A stretch of 64,000 bases of DNA from contig OY987273.1 in assembly GCA_963920665.1 (NCBI GenBank), positions 11,162,501 through 11,226,500 on the forward strand. The letters are read 5' to 3'. The translations under genes were made by a program, and so were the position numbers. Shown one piece after another: positions 13,301 to 25,100 of the stretch (position 1 is its first letter; every line of letters starts with the position of its first letter). The notes under the pieces were generated by a model. That model ran no database searches, had not been told where the DNA came from, and worked only from the letters and a program-made list of their open reading frames with translations. Origin of the DNA: Straminergon stramineum. Taxonomy: Eukaryota > Streptophyta > Bryopsida > Hypnales > Calliergonaceae.

Positions 13301-13544
13301 AACCACTGATGCATTAAGGCTTACAAAATGACTAGTACAAACTAAAGGTGTGGGTGGTGTAGATATTGAAATGCGGAACTTGAACTCAAAGGTAGAACTT
13401 GGTAAAGAAATTGAACCAAGAACAAGAGAGGATGATGAGAAGGAGAAGTTGGGTGACAATAGGAACTCTAGCGAGTCACATGAAGATACAGACCCTAATG
13501 TTGATGAAGTGAGGAGTGATTCTGATTTCTTACCGAGTGATTAG
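10378..13544 (+). pseudogene. hAT-family transposase, decayed, with in-frame C-terminal extension
   Basis: A CKFC pair near 10384 may be the start of a BED zinc finger, interrupted at once by a stop. From 10423 to about 11120 the frame encodes a DUF659-type region (LGLRQKLDRMW, AFNVVRHPAF, YHPPSFNAVHT, CSNGWSNT). A small indel near 11110-11120 shifts it. Then one single frame carries GEKMDIV, IEEVGPSNSV, CTNNAAVMTKAM, GCVVHILDLLLEDWGKD and the C-terminal dimerisation block (HQWWNRIGGDALSKITKRILE, CSTSSCERNWSMY). Stops in this frame are at 11202 TAA, 11421 TAG, 11616 TAG, 11958 TGA and 12426 TGA. Beyond 12428 the same frame stays readable to 13544, broken at 13020, about 13104 and 13329, and encodes a polar, basic then acidic tail. 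hAT transposases cut and paste DNA using an RNase H-like core. This copy cannot make a full protein. Confidence 0.85.
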
Positions 13545-14140
13545 ATGTTCAACCATTACTCCATTAGTCTAAGCAAGAAAATAGTGTCATCAGGATAAAG
13601 GGTCTACCATAATTGTTTTGTAGTGCATATTTGTAGTAGAAGTTTATAGACTAGTAGATTATGTGTAAGTATGTTGTAGTACTTCATTAGGCATATTATA
13701 GTGAGACATACTCACATACATAGTAGGATTTGATTTTTTTCTCTCAAGTGGTTGGTTTATTATTGCAATTGTTTTATAGAACTATAATGACCCTAGACCT
13801 TTTTTGGAGTCTCCTTTACCACAATATAATCAATGTGTGTGAGTTCTTATTTTTATTATTATTATAAATTTATTATTATCATTGATATTTTTATAATTGT
13901 GGACTCGTTCTCCATTCTGTATTTCATTTGGAGAAAAAGAATGAAGTGTCCTAAACCTGAGAAGCTATATTATTGAAATCCTTGAACCATTTCACAATTA
14001 TCTTTTTTGAGACCATTGCATACTTCAAAGCACCTAAGTGTAAGCTCTTCATAGTCAATTATAAATTAATGATATGTTACTTAAAAAGTGACTAGGCTTC
14101 ACTAAATTTGGCCACCCCCAAATCATACTTGATTGTTGTC
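13545..14140. other. Intergenic DNA between the hAT relic and repeat copy A
   Basis: AT-rich with a short TAT/ATT microsatellite near 13855-13880. The 3' terminus of the hAT element should lie here, but I could not pair terminal inverted repeats or an 8-bp target duplication by eye. Confidence 0.4.
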
Positions 14141-14499
14141 ACGAGACGGAAACTTGGAATAGGTTAAGTTAGTACAAGATAGAATTAATATAGTAGTGAA
14201 TTTTCAATTTTTTTGGCTAAAGAAGAGGAATTAGAACCTTCTTAGCTTAGGTATTATACTTAGGCTTAAAAGACAAACTAGGTATTCTGTAACCAGATTT
14301 AAGATGGATCCAGAAGTCCGGATAGAGACAACCTATATCCTAGAGTTCCAGTCTAAAAAATCTATAGAACCGTTACAGAAAACGGTCTTCTACCAAGAAT
14401 GGTCGGTAGGATGACAGGTACTTAAACCCTGCCACCTCCATTTCTTCTCCCTTTTTCTTCCATAGATGTTTGCGTTTGTGTAGTTGAGTGAAAGAGTGG

Positions 14500-15170
14500 T
14501 GAGTTAGCAATCATTTCAGGAAGAGAGAAGTAAGGATGGTGCTGTCTACACTAGATCCATACTTAGGGATGGGTTTTGATGGTAGAGGGAAGTATCCAAA
14601 AGCCTACTGTTACTGCCCGGATGGTCTATCCCGCCATTCCTTCTAAGCAGAGCAACCACAAGTAGTTAGAAGACAACTTAATGTGCATAGGATGTGTCAA
14701 ATTCTTACGTAGGTCATGGACTCTCAAAAATGAGCGAATGATTTAGGAGCTCATTGTAGGAGCTCTAAATCAGTTCAAGATGATGGTGAGAAGTCAACCC
14801 GTAACATAGACAGATGAGGTTTGGGCGGATGTCTATGGATTCCAAACAAAAGGATTCGGATTAGCCTCCCGAGCTGATAAGTTCACAGCTGGAAAATTTA
14901 AGAATCCAGCCCATGTGAAGGAAGGATATGCTATTAGTGACTATAAAGACGAGAGGAAAAAACAAGTATTAGAATTCCTCATTCCGATCTTGTATCCGGA
15001 AAGCCTACTCAAGTTACGGTCATGGTGGCCAATACCATCTTTGGGGCAATGGAAGGTAGACTGGTACATTAGGGGAGGATTATTATCGGAGTGGTATCCA
15101 AACTCACTGTCCACGTAGGAAAGGCCAAGACTAGCCCTATCAATCCTTATCTATTCCACCTCTATCACTA
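14500..15170 (+). pseudogene. Gag-like N-terminal relic of copy A
   Basis: Fragments read CIGCVKFLRRSWTLKNE, then WADVYGF, GFGLAS, DKF, KEGYAIS and LEFLIPILYPES. They align by eye with copy B (CIGFATKPWGF, WRSVYGF, FGMAS, KDGYAIEDC) and copy C (CIGLLWRPWTLKNE, WTYVYGF, EGYAINNC). Several stops interrupt it. The conserved order in three diverged copies shows that this was a real protein, but I cannot assign it to a named family. Confidence 0.5.
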
Positions 15171-15239
15171 GTTAGAACTTCGGAGTAGTGCGGAGATGAT
15201 AGAGTATAATATTGAATCAACTATCTTACAATATAGCCT

Positions 15240-16482
15240 CACGAGCAAAGTCAAGGCGGAGTAGCCAAAATTTGAAGAAGAGGAACCAAAAGAGGAGTCA
15301 CTAGTGGATCGTAGGAGAAGAAAATCCACCGATACGACTTCGCGAGGGAAGCTCCTTGTTCCAGAGGATGTTCTGGAGAAGCAAACTGGAAGTATTTCAG
15401 CATTCTTCAAGATCAAAATTGATTGGATATTGCAGGCGCAAAAGCACCACGACCACATGGTGGAACTCCTAATTGCAATCATCAAGGACCTCAAGATTGA
15501 GCTAGAGAATGTCCTGAATGAAGTGAAGCAACTGCCAAAACCGGAGGAGCTAGGATAGAAGGACGAGCAAATCTGGAACCTAGAGAAGGAACAAGATAAC
15601 CTCCAATTCTGGCTGAACTAGGCAGATGGAGAACTTACAGCATTGAAGCAAAGAGAAAGGGAGGCCTTGTAGCTCGTTTAGAACTTGTTCAACTTGGTGG
15701 AGAGACTAGTGGAAGTCATCAACAAAGCCGCACTCTTCTAGGACCGATTGATTAAGGGCATCTAACCGGATCAAAGATAGTAACAATCCTAGTTGATTTT
15801 TCCGCTCGGATGGAATCCGTATTGAAGGAGATGCGACAACTATTGGGACGCATTGATCCGGATCGAGTCATGGACTTCATGCAGTTTTCGGAACTTCCCT
15901 TTGTAATGAGAACCTCAATAAAGCAAACTCCATTGATTCCATTGCAGCCACAATCGGAAGGGTTAAGAGACGCCCTCCGTCAATCCATGGAGCCTTTCTC
16001 AAGTCAAGTTCAGAAGGTCATACAAGAGAGCATAAATACAATACCAAAGCCAACAAAGCAACTAAACGTATCAAGAGGTGTAGTACCCCCGGGAGTTTCC
16101 GCCTCGCCAACTCTTCCAACCATCTAGCTCATTGTGAAGGACACTTTCCAGACACTCGGATTACCAATCTAGAGTGATTTGATTGACCGGATGATTGGGA
16201 GGCATGATGAATCTGGCCCAAATCCATCCAGAAAGCTTCGAGCATATGCAGCAACCCCAACCCAAGAAGGAGAGGACGACCATTGTGTTGGATGAGATGT
16301 CTCTAGCAAAGGAGGAGGAAGAGGAGGAGGTCCAACTCATTGGTAAGTCTGGCGAAGAAGTATACCACACCAGAACGGAAACAAACGAAGAGGAAGAGGA
16401 AGAAGAAGATTCGTTGCTAGAGATACAGAAGATTCAGACCCAAATAGTAGTTAGGACGACTCTAGTGAGGGCACCCATCTAG
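15240..16482 (+). pseudogene. Coiled-coil protein relic of copy A
   Basis: Successive open pieces (15304-15558, 15810-16127, 16195-16482) in two frames with stops between. They encode a charged helical segment (KDLKIELENVLNEVKQLPKPEEL), the block MESVLKEMRQLLGRIDPDRVMDF also present in copy C, and an acidic tail (KEEEEEEVQLIG, NEEEEEEEDSLLE). The reading matches copy C nearly word for word (ETMLKEMWQLLGHIDPK) and copy B more distantly. A gag-like structural role for a retroelement is possible, but the family is not recognised. Confidence 0.5.
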
Positions 16483-17530
16483 ACTCCAGCAAATCAAGGT
16501 GGTAGCAATCAAAAGAAGGTGAGGAGGGCAAAGTAGTTAGGAATTTCAGTTAGTTAGGATTTTAATTTTAGATCTAAACCAGGTTTCCACTTTCCAAGTG
16601 TAGGCCCGAGTTCCGGATTTTTAGGATCTACCTATTTCTGAGGTTTCTCGGGAGGTCTATGGTTGGTCGCTCAGATTTGCAGGTGACTTTTTACCTTTGG
16701 GTTTTTGAGTTTTAAAGGGAGGACAAGTTTGCTGCCTTTTCATTCCATCCTAGCGCTTATAGTTGTTATTTTGTTCTCCTTTCTTTAATCTAAGCCACCA
16801 AGTGGATATTCAGGAATTGATCTATGTTTATCCAACTTTGATGTATCTACTTATGAGAGCGTTGAAGTGTAAGAGGGAGAGAGGAAAGGAGGAATCCAGA
16901 TCTTAAATGACCAGATCTAATTTGGAGGGAATGTTTATAACATAGTTTAGGCTTGTGAATATAGTCTTGTACATGGTGCATTTAAAACACTAGAATAGAT
17001 ATTCGACAAAGAGTGGTTTGGATGTGAGTAAGGAATACCAAAGAGGTTTCCATGTGGAGATAAGCAACCGCCAGGGGAAAAATCCCCACTCTTCTCTCTA
17101 GAAGGTCTGCCAACCTTAGGATCAAGTCTAGTGAACGACTAACAATCCCCCATCGGTTCCGATTGCTATCGATCTGTCATTGTAGTGGAAAATGCTAGAT
17201 ATGACCTTGAGTGACCTGCCTTGTGGATCGGCCATCCGAGAAGTTGTGAGGGTGTTTTCCTTGTCCGATCCATCATAACATATTGTCAAGAGTATTTTGT
17301 GTAGTTAGAGAGAGAAGAGAGTGTGAGGAATATGAGTAGTGAGTCCCTACCCTTCTACAAGATCAAAGGTGGAACCTTTGAGGGTAAAATAGAGGAATAG
17401 AAAACCATAGTGTGAGAAAGGACGGAACCGGATTCCAAAAAAGAGTGAATCCGGATTGGATTCCGGAAAGATAGAGATCCAGAAGAGAAAAAGGAAGTGG
17501 AAGGATTGGTTAAGTCAATAATAGGAATAA

Positions 17531-17859
17531 TCTTGGCTTGTAGCAACATACTAGAATCCTGTGGGATGATATTTTGAGTCATTTTACGACGTTTTGGTGT
17601 TGTAAGGATACTTACACTCCTACGCACGTATGACAATTGCTTCACACAAAGTTGCCCTAGAGACCCTAAACCCGAAGACCATAATGATATGTTTGCACTT
17701 GGTTTTGAAGAGTGTTGTTTCTCAGGATCTAGGAAAGAACTTAGACCTACTTTTGGACTAGATTCATATTGCAAACAACACCCCTAACACCAAGTGCAAA
17801 CATACCATAAGCTTAAAAACCAGATACCCTAAATCCAGAACCCACAATGACCCTCAAAG
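17531..17859. other. Junction between copy A and motif cluster 5
   Basis: A phrase 'caccaagtgcaaacatacca' near 17790 is mirrored by an inverted 'atgatatgtttgcacttggtt' near 17684-17704, so there is a short inverted repeat about 110 bases across. The minus-strand ORF 17355-17774 runs across the end of copy A antisense to it and is probably fortuitous. Confidence 0.35.
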
Positions 17860-18115
17860 TCCATACCCGTGGTCGATGGATATCCCAAAGAGACACAATC
17901 GCAAAAGAGACGAAGTTGCCCTACTTCCTAGACCCATGGTCGCCCATTAGACTTTGAACCCGCGGTCACCTCCATAGCCGTAGTTGCCCACTTCTTCCAA
18001 CCCGCGGTCACCTAGACACCTGAAGTCGCCCTAGATTTTAAACCCAAAGTCTACTAGGAAATTTGAACTACGGTTGCCCTATGTCTACCCGCACACGCCC
18101 AAAGCGAATTCTACC
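17860..18115. repeat. GGTCGCCC-type short-motif cluster 5
   Basis: Copies such as cccgtggtcgatgg, acccatggtcgccc, acccgcggtcacc (twice), acctgaagtcgccc and ctacggttgccc at 20-50 base spacing, in the same orientation as clusters 2-4. Confidence 0.65.
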
Positions 18116-18328
18116 ACCTAGGCTTCTACGTCAGTTTGCAGGGCCTACCACATAAGCCAAAATTATGTACCCACAAGATAACTTTTTTTACCCTTATGCG
18201 ATGGGTCGTGACGAGGTATTGACATGATGTCTAATACAACATGCGACGTCAAACATCAAACATCTTACAGAATACCAAAACCCAAAAATATGTCTAACTA
18301 ACCAACCCTAATTGTCACTAGCCTCCTT

Positions 18329-18571
18329 CTAGATTACCTCAAGAGCGTCATCCTTGGTCTTTTCCAAATTAGGCGATGACATACGTATCACATCTAAATC
18401 TAACAAGGAATCATCATGTAGAGATAGTGACTTGGTGCAAACATGGTGAAGACTTGACCTAGGAGGAATTTCAACAATAGTACACAACATAATTGGCATC
18501 AAAGTTGTAATTGTGAATGGGAGGCCTACAAGTTTGACAATTGAATAGAGAATGTTTTGTAAGAAAAACAT
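18329..18571 (-). CDS. 80-codon ORF inside the inverted duplication (hypothetical)
   Basis: Encodes a small protein with a hydrophobic N-terminal half (FFLQNILYSIVKLVGLPF, TTLMPIMLC) and a polar C-terminal half ending SSPNLEKTKDDALEVI. The translation is identical to that of 37488-37730. No family is recognised. Identity may only reflect recent duplication, not selection. The hydrophobic stretch could be membrane-associating, but that is speculative and it may not be a gene. Confidence 0.25.
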   Translation of the reverse strand: MFFLQNILYSIVKLVGLPFTITTLMPIMLCTIVEIPPRSSLHHVCTKSLSLHDDSLLDLDVIRMSSPNLEKTKDDALEVI

Positions 18572-19011
18572 TTCTTGGAAAGTCTTTCAATAAAAAGTTA
18601 TTGCAAGAAATTGTCCATAGCTAAAGTTCTATCCAAACTATGTGTGCCTAATTTCAAATTGAAGTGAAGTAAGTGAATGCAAGGAGTTTCAACTCGAATC
18701 GAGTTGAAATAGAGGTAGAAAGTCACTAAAAACAACCTAGAGGGATAATAGCCACTTAGGCTTGGGTTTGCTTGGCCACCTCTACTCCTCTCGCATCACA
18801 ATCTTCATCCATCTCATGTTTCGTGCCATGAACTTCTAGCCTTTATGCCTACTTCCCTAACCATTGTAGGATCCATATCCATATGATCCTCTACACCTTT
18901 GCATTTGGTATGCACAAACTCATCCTAATTCGGAGGAGAGGTGAGAAATGGGTGAGTCTACATTCTTATGAGATATGCAAATCCTACCAAGATTCAATTT
19001 GTCTTCTACAT

Positions 19012-19385
19012 GTAATTGACTTTTCATAGGTTCGTCTGTTCAATTCGAATCGAGTTAAACAGCAAGATTCAAATCGTCTTCTACTACAATTGACTTTTTC
19101 TAGGTGCATCTATTCAACTTGAATCGAGTTAAATGGAAACATTCAAACCGTCTTCTACTACAATTGACTTTTCATAGGTTCGTCTGTTCAATTCGAATCG
19201 AGTTAAATGGCAAGATTCAAATCGTCTTCTACTACAATTGACTTTTTCTAGGTGCATCTATTCAACTTGAATCGAGTTAAATGGAAACATTCAAACCGTC
19301 TTCTACTACAATTGACTTTCCATGGGTGCATCCATTCAACTCGAATCGAGTTAAACGGCAAGATTCAAACTTCTATTACAATTGA
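19012..19385. repeat. 74-bp tandem repeat with AACTCGAwTCGAGTT palindrome, left copy
   Basis: The landmark 'aattgactt' recurs at about 19013, 19088, 19162, 19236, 19310 and 19380, giving a period of 74 bases. Each unit has an interrupted palindrome of the form AACTCGA-w-TCGAGTT, some arms with one change. A longer perfect version, TTTCAACTCGAATCGAGTTG followed by AAA, stands alone near 18688-18711. Units alternate between two variants ('ataggttcgtctg' and 'ctaggtgcatcta'), so a 148-base dimer has been duplicated. Confidence 0.85.
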
Positions 19386-19589
19386 CTTTTCATAGTGGAG
19401 TAGCATTGCTATTTAACAATCTCAAAATTTGTGGCGATAATATTAGAAACTCTTGCATATGCACTACCAATTTCAAAAATGAAACAACACAATTGGTTTG
19501 CAAAATTGAAATTAACTTCATCAATCATCAATGCACCCCAAAGTGAAATCTCATGAGCAGTACAAATCAAAACTTGCATCCTATTCACA

Positions 19590-22130
19590 TTTTTTTTAAT
19601 TTTTTTCACACACCTAAAAGTTTAACTTGATTTTCTCCAATGAATGATATCATAATCTTATAAGCGAATGTTCAATCTAGCATAATAAAAGGGGTAGTAC
19701 CAATTATTTGTTGTGTTAAACCACCCTATTAGAACTAATGCAAGCATTGTACCCATAATTCTCTAGATTCTAATTTAGTACATTTGAGAGTGATTTTATC
19801 AATTTCTTGTCTCAATAAACAAATTAGTATAATAGCCCAAGTTCAACCTTCCCTAAATTTATTTCTAAATTGTATTCAAAATTCAAATTGAAAAAAAAAC
19901 TTTTTAATCATTTTCATTAGAAAAAAATAGAATTTTAGCATTGCTTGCACAATAAAAATTGCATATTGCAATTACAATGTCTAAAAATTCATCCATAAAC
20001 TTAATGAAATTATAGTCATATAATCTTCCTTTGAATTTTTTGAACTATTAAAATCATATGTGTACAAAAATAATTTTCTTATGTATAGAAAATCTAACAA
20101 GATGTGTGGGCCCTAAAGAAGCTCCTTCAAAAATGATATTATATCACTATTAGAAAATTTAGTTTTTCTTTTGATTTGGTCGCCTTAATGTGGTTCACTT
20201 TTTTGTTGATTGGGACAATAATTTGTTGATCTTGTCTTCATGAGAAAAATATAGAAAAAAAGATTTTTTTTAATCTATACAATGGTTTTCTAGGTTCTTG
20301 TGGCATTTGACTTACATTTATACCACTTGGATCTTGAAAATAAGATGTGAATATTTGAAAATAACTAAAATGGTTTATGTCAAGCTTCATTCTTAGTAGA
20401 AAAAGTGAGATCTTAAGAATGAGTTCCAAAAATAAATAGAATTAAATAATGAAAGTGACAAAATCTTAGAGTGCATATTGTTGTAAATGTAGTGCAAAAG
20501 ATAAAAGATTTCTCATTTTTTTTAGTTATTAAATTTCAAAACAAAAACTTGAATAAATAATAAATACTATGATAAATCAAACCATACAAAAGTGATGTAT
20601 ACATTAGCATTACTTGCACAATAAAAATTGCATATTGCAATTACAATGGCTAAAAATTCATCTATAAACTTAATGAAATTACAGCTATATAAACTTCCTT
20701 TTACTTTTTTGAACTAATAACATCATATATGTACAAAAATCATTTCCTTATGTATAGAAAATTTTAAAAATAATTCCAATTATTTATTGTTAGGAAAAAA
20801 AGAATGCATTGTAATAGAAACATTGCATAATTATTGTGAAAATTAGATATATACAAAATTTGAATTACAACTACATTATAAAAAGTAGAGATTTATGTAA
20901 ACACCTCCTCTCCTATGTTGTTTGTAGAAATTAAAAAGTCATCCAAATCATCTATTATTCATCACATTGATTTATAAACAAAATACAAAATTGAAATTGG
21001 ATATTAGAGTTATCTTAATAACTAAAGGCAAAGCCTATTTGGCTATTTGTGCACATGCATTGCAAAAAATTTCAATTTTTTACAATACATATAAATTGAA
21101 ATGAGTTTAATTGTAATATACAAATGCTAAATTTAGAGTATTGTGTCCAAATTTTTTTCATAGTTCATTCATGTCATGAACATGTAAAAACAAAACAAAA
21201 TCCAATCTAGAATATATTAATGATTTTGTATTATTATATATAGATTTTTTTAATTAATTTAATGACCCATATTTGGCCTATTTGCACACATGCATGACAT
21301 TTTTAAAAATCTTTTTACGGTACTTATAAGTTGGATTAGGTCCAATTTCAATGTACAAAATGCCAAATTAAAAATACCATAGCCAACTAGCATTAAATAT
21401 ATGCCACAAAATATAAACAAAACCAAATATGTAAGTTGAATATAATGAAATTGTGTATGATGTATAGGTCCTACAAGTAGTTTAAGAATCCATGGCATGA
21501 ATGTGCGCATGCATCGTATTTTTATTTATTTTTTACAATACTCATAAGCAACGACGCTAGCATGCGAGCCTGGAGCAATGAGCTTGTGAGCTGCGAGTGT
21601 GGAACTTGTGAGCCTAGAGCCCCCGAAAAGTATTTTCTTAATTTTTTTTCAGAAAGAAAATTTTGGTTTTAAAAAAAATCCAAAATTTGAGGAAAATTTA
21701 CTATTTATAGTAAATTTTGTGACCTATGACCGTGTCCCTTGTAACCGTGGATTTGTGCTAATTTCTTTTTCTTTGTCTTCAAATTGTTATAAATTGTGGA
21801 CCAATACCTTCAAACTTTGGTGCGAAGTTTGAGCACTCAATTCATCAACTACACAGAAATTATGTAAGATATTGCAAGTACAATAGATAGATGTCATTTT
21901 GGCAAAACTTTGTTGTGTTGTTTTGACTAGCTAAATTGATCATGTAAAACAATGACTTCTCACTCATCCTCACAATGAGCTAAGTTTTGATGTGTTGCCA
22001 TTGCTTTCAAATGCAATCATAACATGTCAAGAAAAATTTAACTAAGGTTGTTTTCCTTTGCCATCCATAGGCTTTGTAGAAGTTGTAGTGGACCTTGTTC
22101 GAACACAAGTTTGAGAAAAATTAACTTTGT
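19590..22130. other. AT-rich spacer with diverged direct repeats
   Basis: No gene supported. A block of about 155 bases at 19937-20095 ('cttgcacaataaaaattgca...') is repeated directly at 20609-20763. A looser phrase with 'gcacatgcat' and 'tacaatac..ataa' recurs near 21050, 21280 and 21500. Confidence 0.55.
19937..20763. repeat. Diverged direct repeat (two ~155-bp arms)
   Basis: Arms at 19937-20095 and 20609-20763 share cttgcacaataaaaattgca, aaacttaatgaaatta and cttatgtatagaaaat in the same order, differing at scattered bases. The spacing is 672 bases. The origin is unknown: it could be a local duplication or relic repeats. Confidence 0.7.
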
Positions 22131-22139
22131 CCAATCATT

Positions 22140-25100
22140 GTGTCCAACTTCCTCTTTTGTGCTTCTAATTTTTTTTCTCCTTCCAAATGTGGTACTTTAG
22201 TTCCAATGCCCTCAACTTCAAGCAATGTATTAAGTGCTTTAGCCAATTTCTTAGGATCTTTGCTTCATCTAACAACTCTCAATTTCAACTCCCCTTTAAA
22301 TGGACTAGATCTTGATGTATAGCCTTTAAATTACGCTTTGTAGTTTGTCATTTGCATCCCAAAATGGATAATGTTATTGCAAGCGGCATCAAATAAAATT
22401 TTCCCTCTGTTTTCGAACATTTGAAGCTAGTCAAGCCACTTGTTATGAACTATTTCCAACAAATTGTACTAAAGATATTTCCTGCCATCTCTTCCAAAAC
22501 TCAAATTCTTGGATTTCATCCATAAGCATATATAAGTTTGCACACTCTCTTTCATACCTGAATGATAATAGTATTTAGAATTTGCAATGACTGCATGTAG
22601 GTGTATTGTACAAAATAAATAAATTTAGAAACAATAAAATATAAAGGTTTATTATTATTGTTGAAATGAGCACTACAAAGATTAGCCACCTTGTTTGTAA
22701 GGGCATGAACTGACTTTCTTCACTCATCCACAAAATATTTATATTTGTGTTTTAGGGAATACAAAATGAGGTACCTCAAGGCAATACAGAAACAACAATT
22801 GGATCCAACTAATGTGTTTAGGGTGGCTCACAATCCCCTTGTTTTTTATACCTTCTCCAACCTTCCACAAATTTTTAAAAAATAAATTTGGAGTCATTTC
22901 TATTCAGAAATCCTTTGTTAGAGAGTAAGCATGCGTACATGCAACAAAAAAATACACAATATTCTTTTACACAGCACACTTATCAAAAAGAGAAACAATT
23001 AAATAAATTCAAATTACATAGTCACTTATCATTTGCATGAAGTCCCTCCATTGTTGATCTCCAAAATGTCAACCATTGGTCTATATGATGGAGTGCTTCT
23101 TCACTAGTAGCCCTTGACAACAACGACCATGACCAAATCGTTAGGTAATGCGTCTCTGTCTCCTCTATGTTCCTTGAATCTTTGTATTGTTTGCTTTGTC
23201 TAATGTGTTGTTCTTGGAATGATTCCTTGATATGTTTTTGTATATGTTTTTGAAGAAAAGGAGTCCAATGCAACAAATAAGTCCTTTCACATTTTTTCAT
23301 TTGTAGAGCCACTTCCATAAACATTATGGACTGTATTCCAAATGGCCATAGCACTATTTGCCATAAACACTAGAAGTTCGAGTGATCAACTACAAGTCGT
23401 GACATTATAATGTTTAAGCACCTCTAAAATTGAACCTAGATCTTGGTATCTTTGGATTGCATATCGCATATTGGAATGGTCATTACCTTCTTATACTCAA
23501 CATTGTACATGTGGCAAGTCATTGTAGTTCACTCCTTCACACACTTCACGTGGTCAAACATCATCCACGCATTTTGTAGATTTCCGTTGGGTTGCATGCA
23601 CCTCACGAGGTCCACTCCACTTCTAGGTCTTTTAATGAACATCTTGAAAATGTATACCTTTTTCTTTGCCTTGGCCATAGAAGACACTATTGTGTATGAA
23701 TTTAAACTATGACTTTTTCTTCATAGTCATGATGTTGCCAATGACACCTCCTCAATTATTTGAGTGATAAGAAGATATCACATTCTGCATGTTGGGATTG
23801 CTCTAATACTAGAAGCAATTCATGACCTCTCCTAGTTCATCTACCTTTAATATCTCATCTCTCTCTTTGTTGTGAAATAGATAGATTGTTAGGAATTCTT
23901 TACTAGCATAGGGAATAATTGCGGAGTTGGTGGCCATTAGTATTCTAGCCACTAGCTCCACAATGAATTCATAAAATTTCTTCATGGAATTTTTATACAT
24001 GCCCTTTGCAACATGGTGAATGTGATCTCCAAAGTGAATAGTGACCCTACTCATTTTTGAATTATCACTATAGAAGTAGTACATCCTAGCCATTATATAT
24101 ATTGAGATACATTAATGTTATTTTATAGAGCTTGCAAACTAGAATCCAATCTTTGGAAGGACTATTCCCTACTATAAAAGGGAAGGTTGTATAACTAGTC
24201 CACTCTGTTTTATTGTGTTTCGAAGCCATTTTCAAGTAATCACAGTTTAGATATTTACAAGCAAGATGACCAATGTTGTATGACTTATGGAACTTTAGGA
24301 TGTTGGAGTTCTAAATATTCTTTGTCATCAACTTGCACCGCGGATGTCCATTGTACCACTTGTCCATCCCTTCAAAATTATGAGCCGTAGAAGATGAAGA
24401 AGATGAGCAACGTGGAGGCAATTCAAAGATGACATCCTCGTTAAATATTGGTAGAATGAACTATATACCACAGTGTTTCACGATGTTTAGATCCATAGTG
24501 GACAATTTGTTTCGATAGTGGTGCACATTGGCTAGTCTTTTCAAACACTCCATTATGCTTATTTGGTTGATTGGATGTGGATGCAATGGAGGATGGGACA
24601 AAAAAGACTATGCATGACTATTGGATGAGGTGTTGAAAGTAGAGTTCACAATTGCATGCTTATTCAATATAATCTCAATATGTCTTGATTGCTTCTAAAG
24701 CATCAAGTAAAGGGACTTTCCTTCTAATTTGCTCGAGAGCTTTATGATAGAATCTAATTTGTCAAGCTTCATTGCATGTAGAATGATATTATTAAGAAGT
24801 ACATGAGGTATTTTATGAGGAGGACTAGTTGAGATTGCATGAGTAATGTATCACACATCAATTGTTGAATTATTTCATTGGTGACTTAGTATCTTAGATG
24901 AAGTCAATATGGATAGAGGAAGTCTATAAACTTTGTAGTTCTCTAAAGCAAGGTATCAAAAATGCCCTTCTTCTTCCACTCACTTCACAACAGAAACAAA
25001 TTGTTGTAGTTCACCTTACTCCAACTTCCTCTTTTCTTCAACACAAATAGAAGATTCTACAAATCTAAGGGAGACATGGAGTTGGTGGCTCATTATTCTA

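Larger units (their letters stand above)
14145..17530 (+). mobile_element. Copy A of an unclassified retroelement-like repeat family
   Basis: Shares order and sequence with copies B (31820-35060) and C (40985-42175 plus 56641-57650). The shared parts are a 5' segment containing 'gaaacttggaa', a 'tacttaaa' TATA-like box followed by a pyrimidine-rich tract (about 14421-14460), a gag-like coding relic (about 14500-15170), a coiled-coil relic (15240-16480) and a 3' tract rich in 'ccgga'. A second short ORF-like start (MSSESLPFYKIKGG, at 17332) matches the start of one in copy B at 34708. No reverse transcriptase, protease, integrase or clear LTR pair is seen, so it may be a non-autonomous (LARD-like) element. 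That class is inferred, not shown. Confidence 0.5.
18305..19589 (-). repeat. Left copy of a 1.2-1.3 kb inverted duplication
   Basis: The reverse complement of this segment recurs at 36543-37754. The match starts at 'accctaattgtcac' and ends at 'gcatcctattcaca', and it includes an 80-codon open frame whose translation is identical in the two copies. The left copy is 1285 bases and the right 1212. The 73-base difference equals one unit of the internal 74-base tandem repeat. I see no target duplication outside the boundaries. The two copies face each other about 17 kb apart. Confidence 0.85.

Noticed and set aside
10378..13544. Stop codon reassignment or read-through in the hAT gene
   Set aside because: TAA, TAG and TGA all occur in frame and one frameshift is present, so ordinary decay explains it better.
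17355..17774. 139-codon minus-strand ORF
   Set aside because: Antisense to the end of repeat copy A, composition typical of a chance frame, no motif, and not conserved in copy B.
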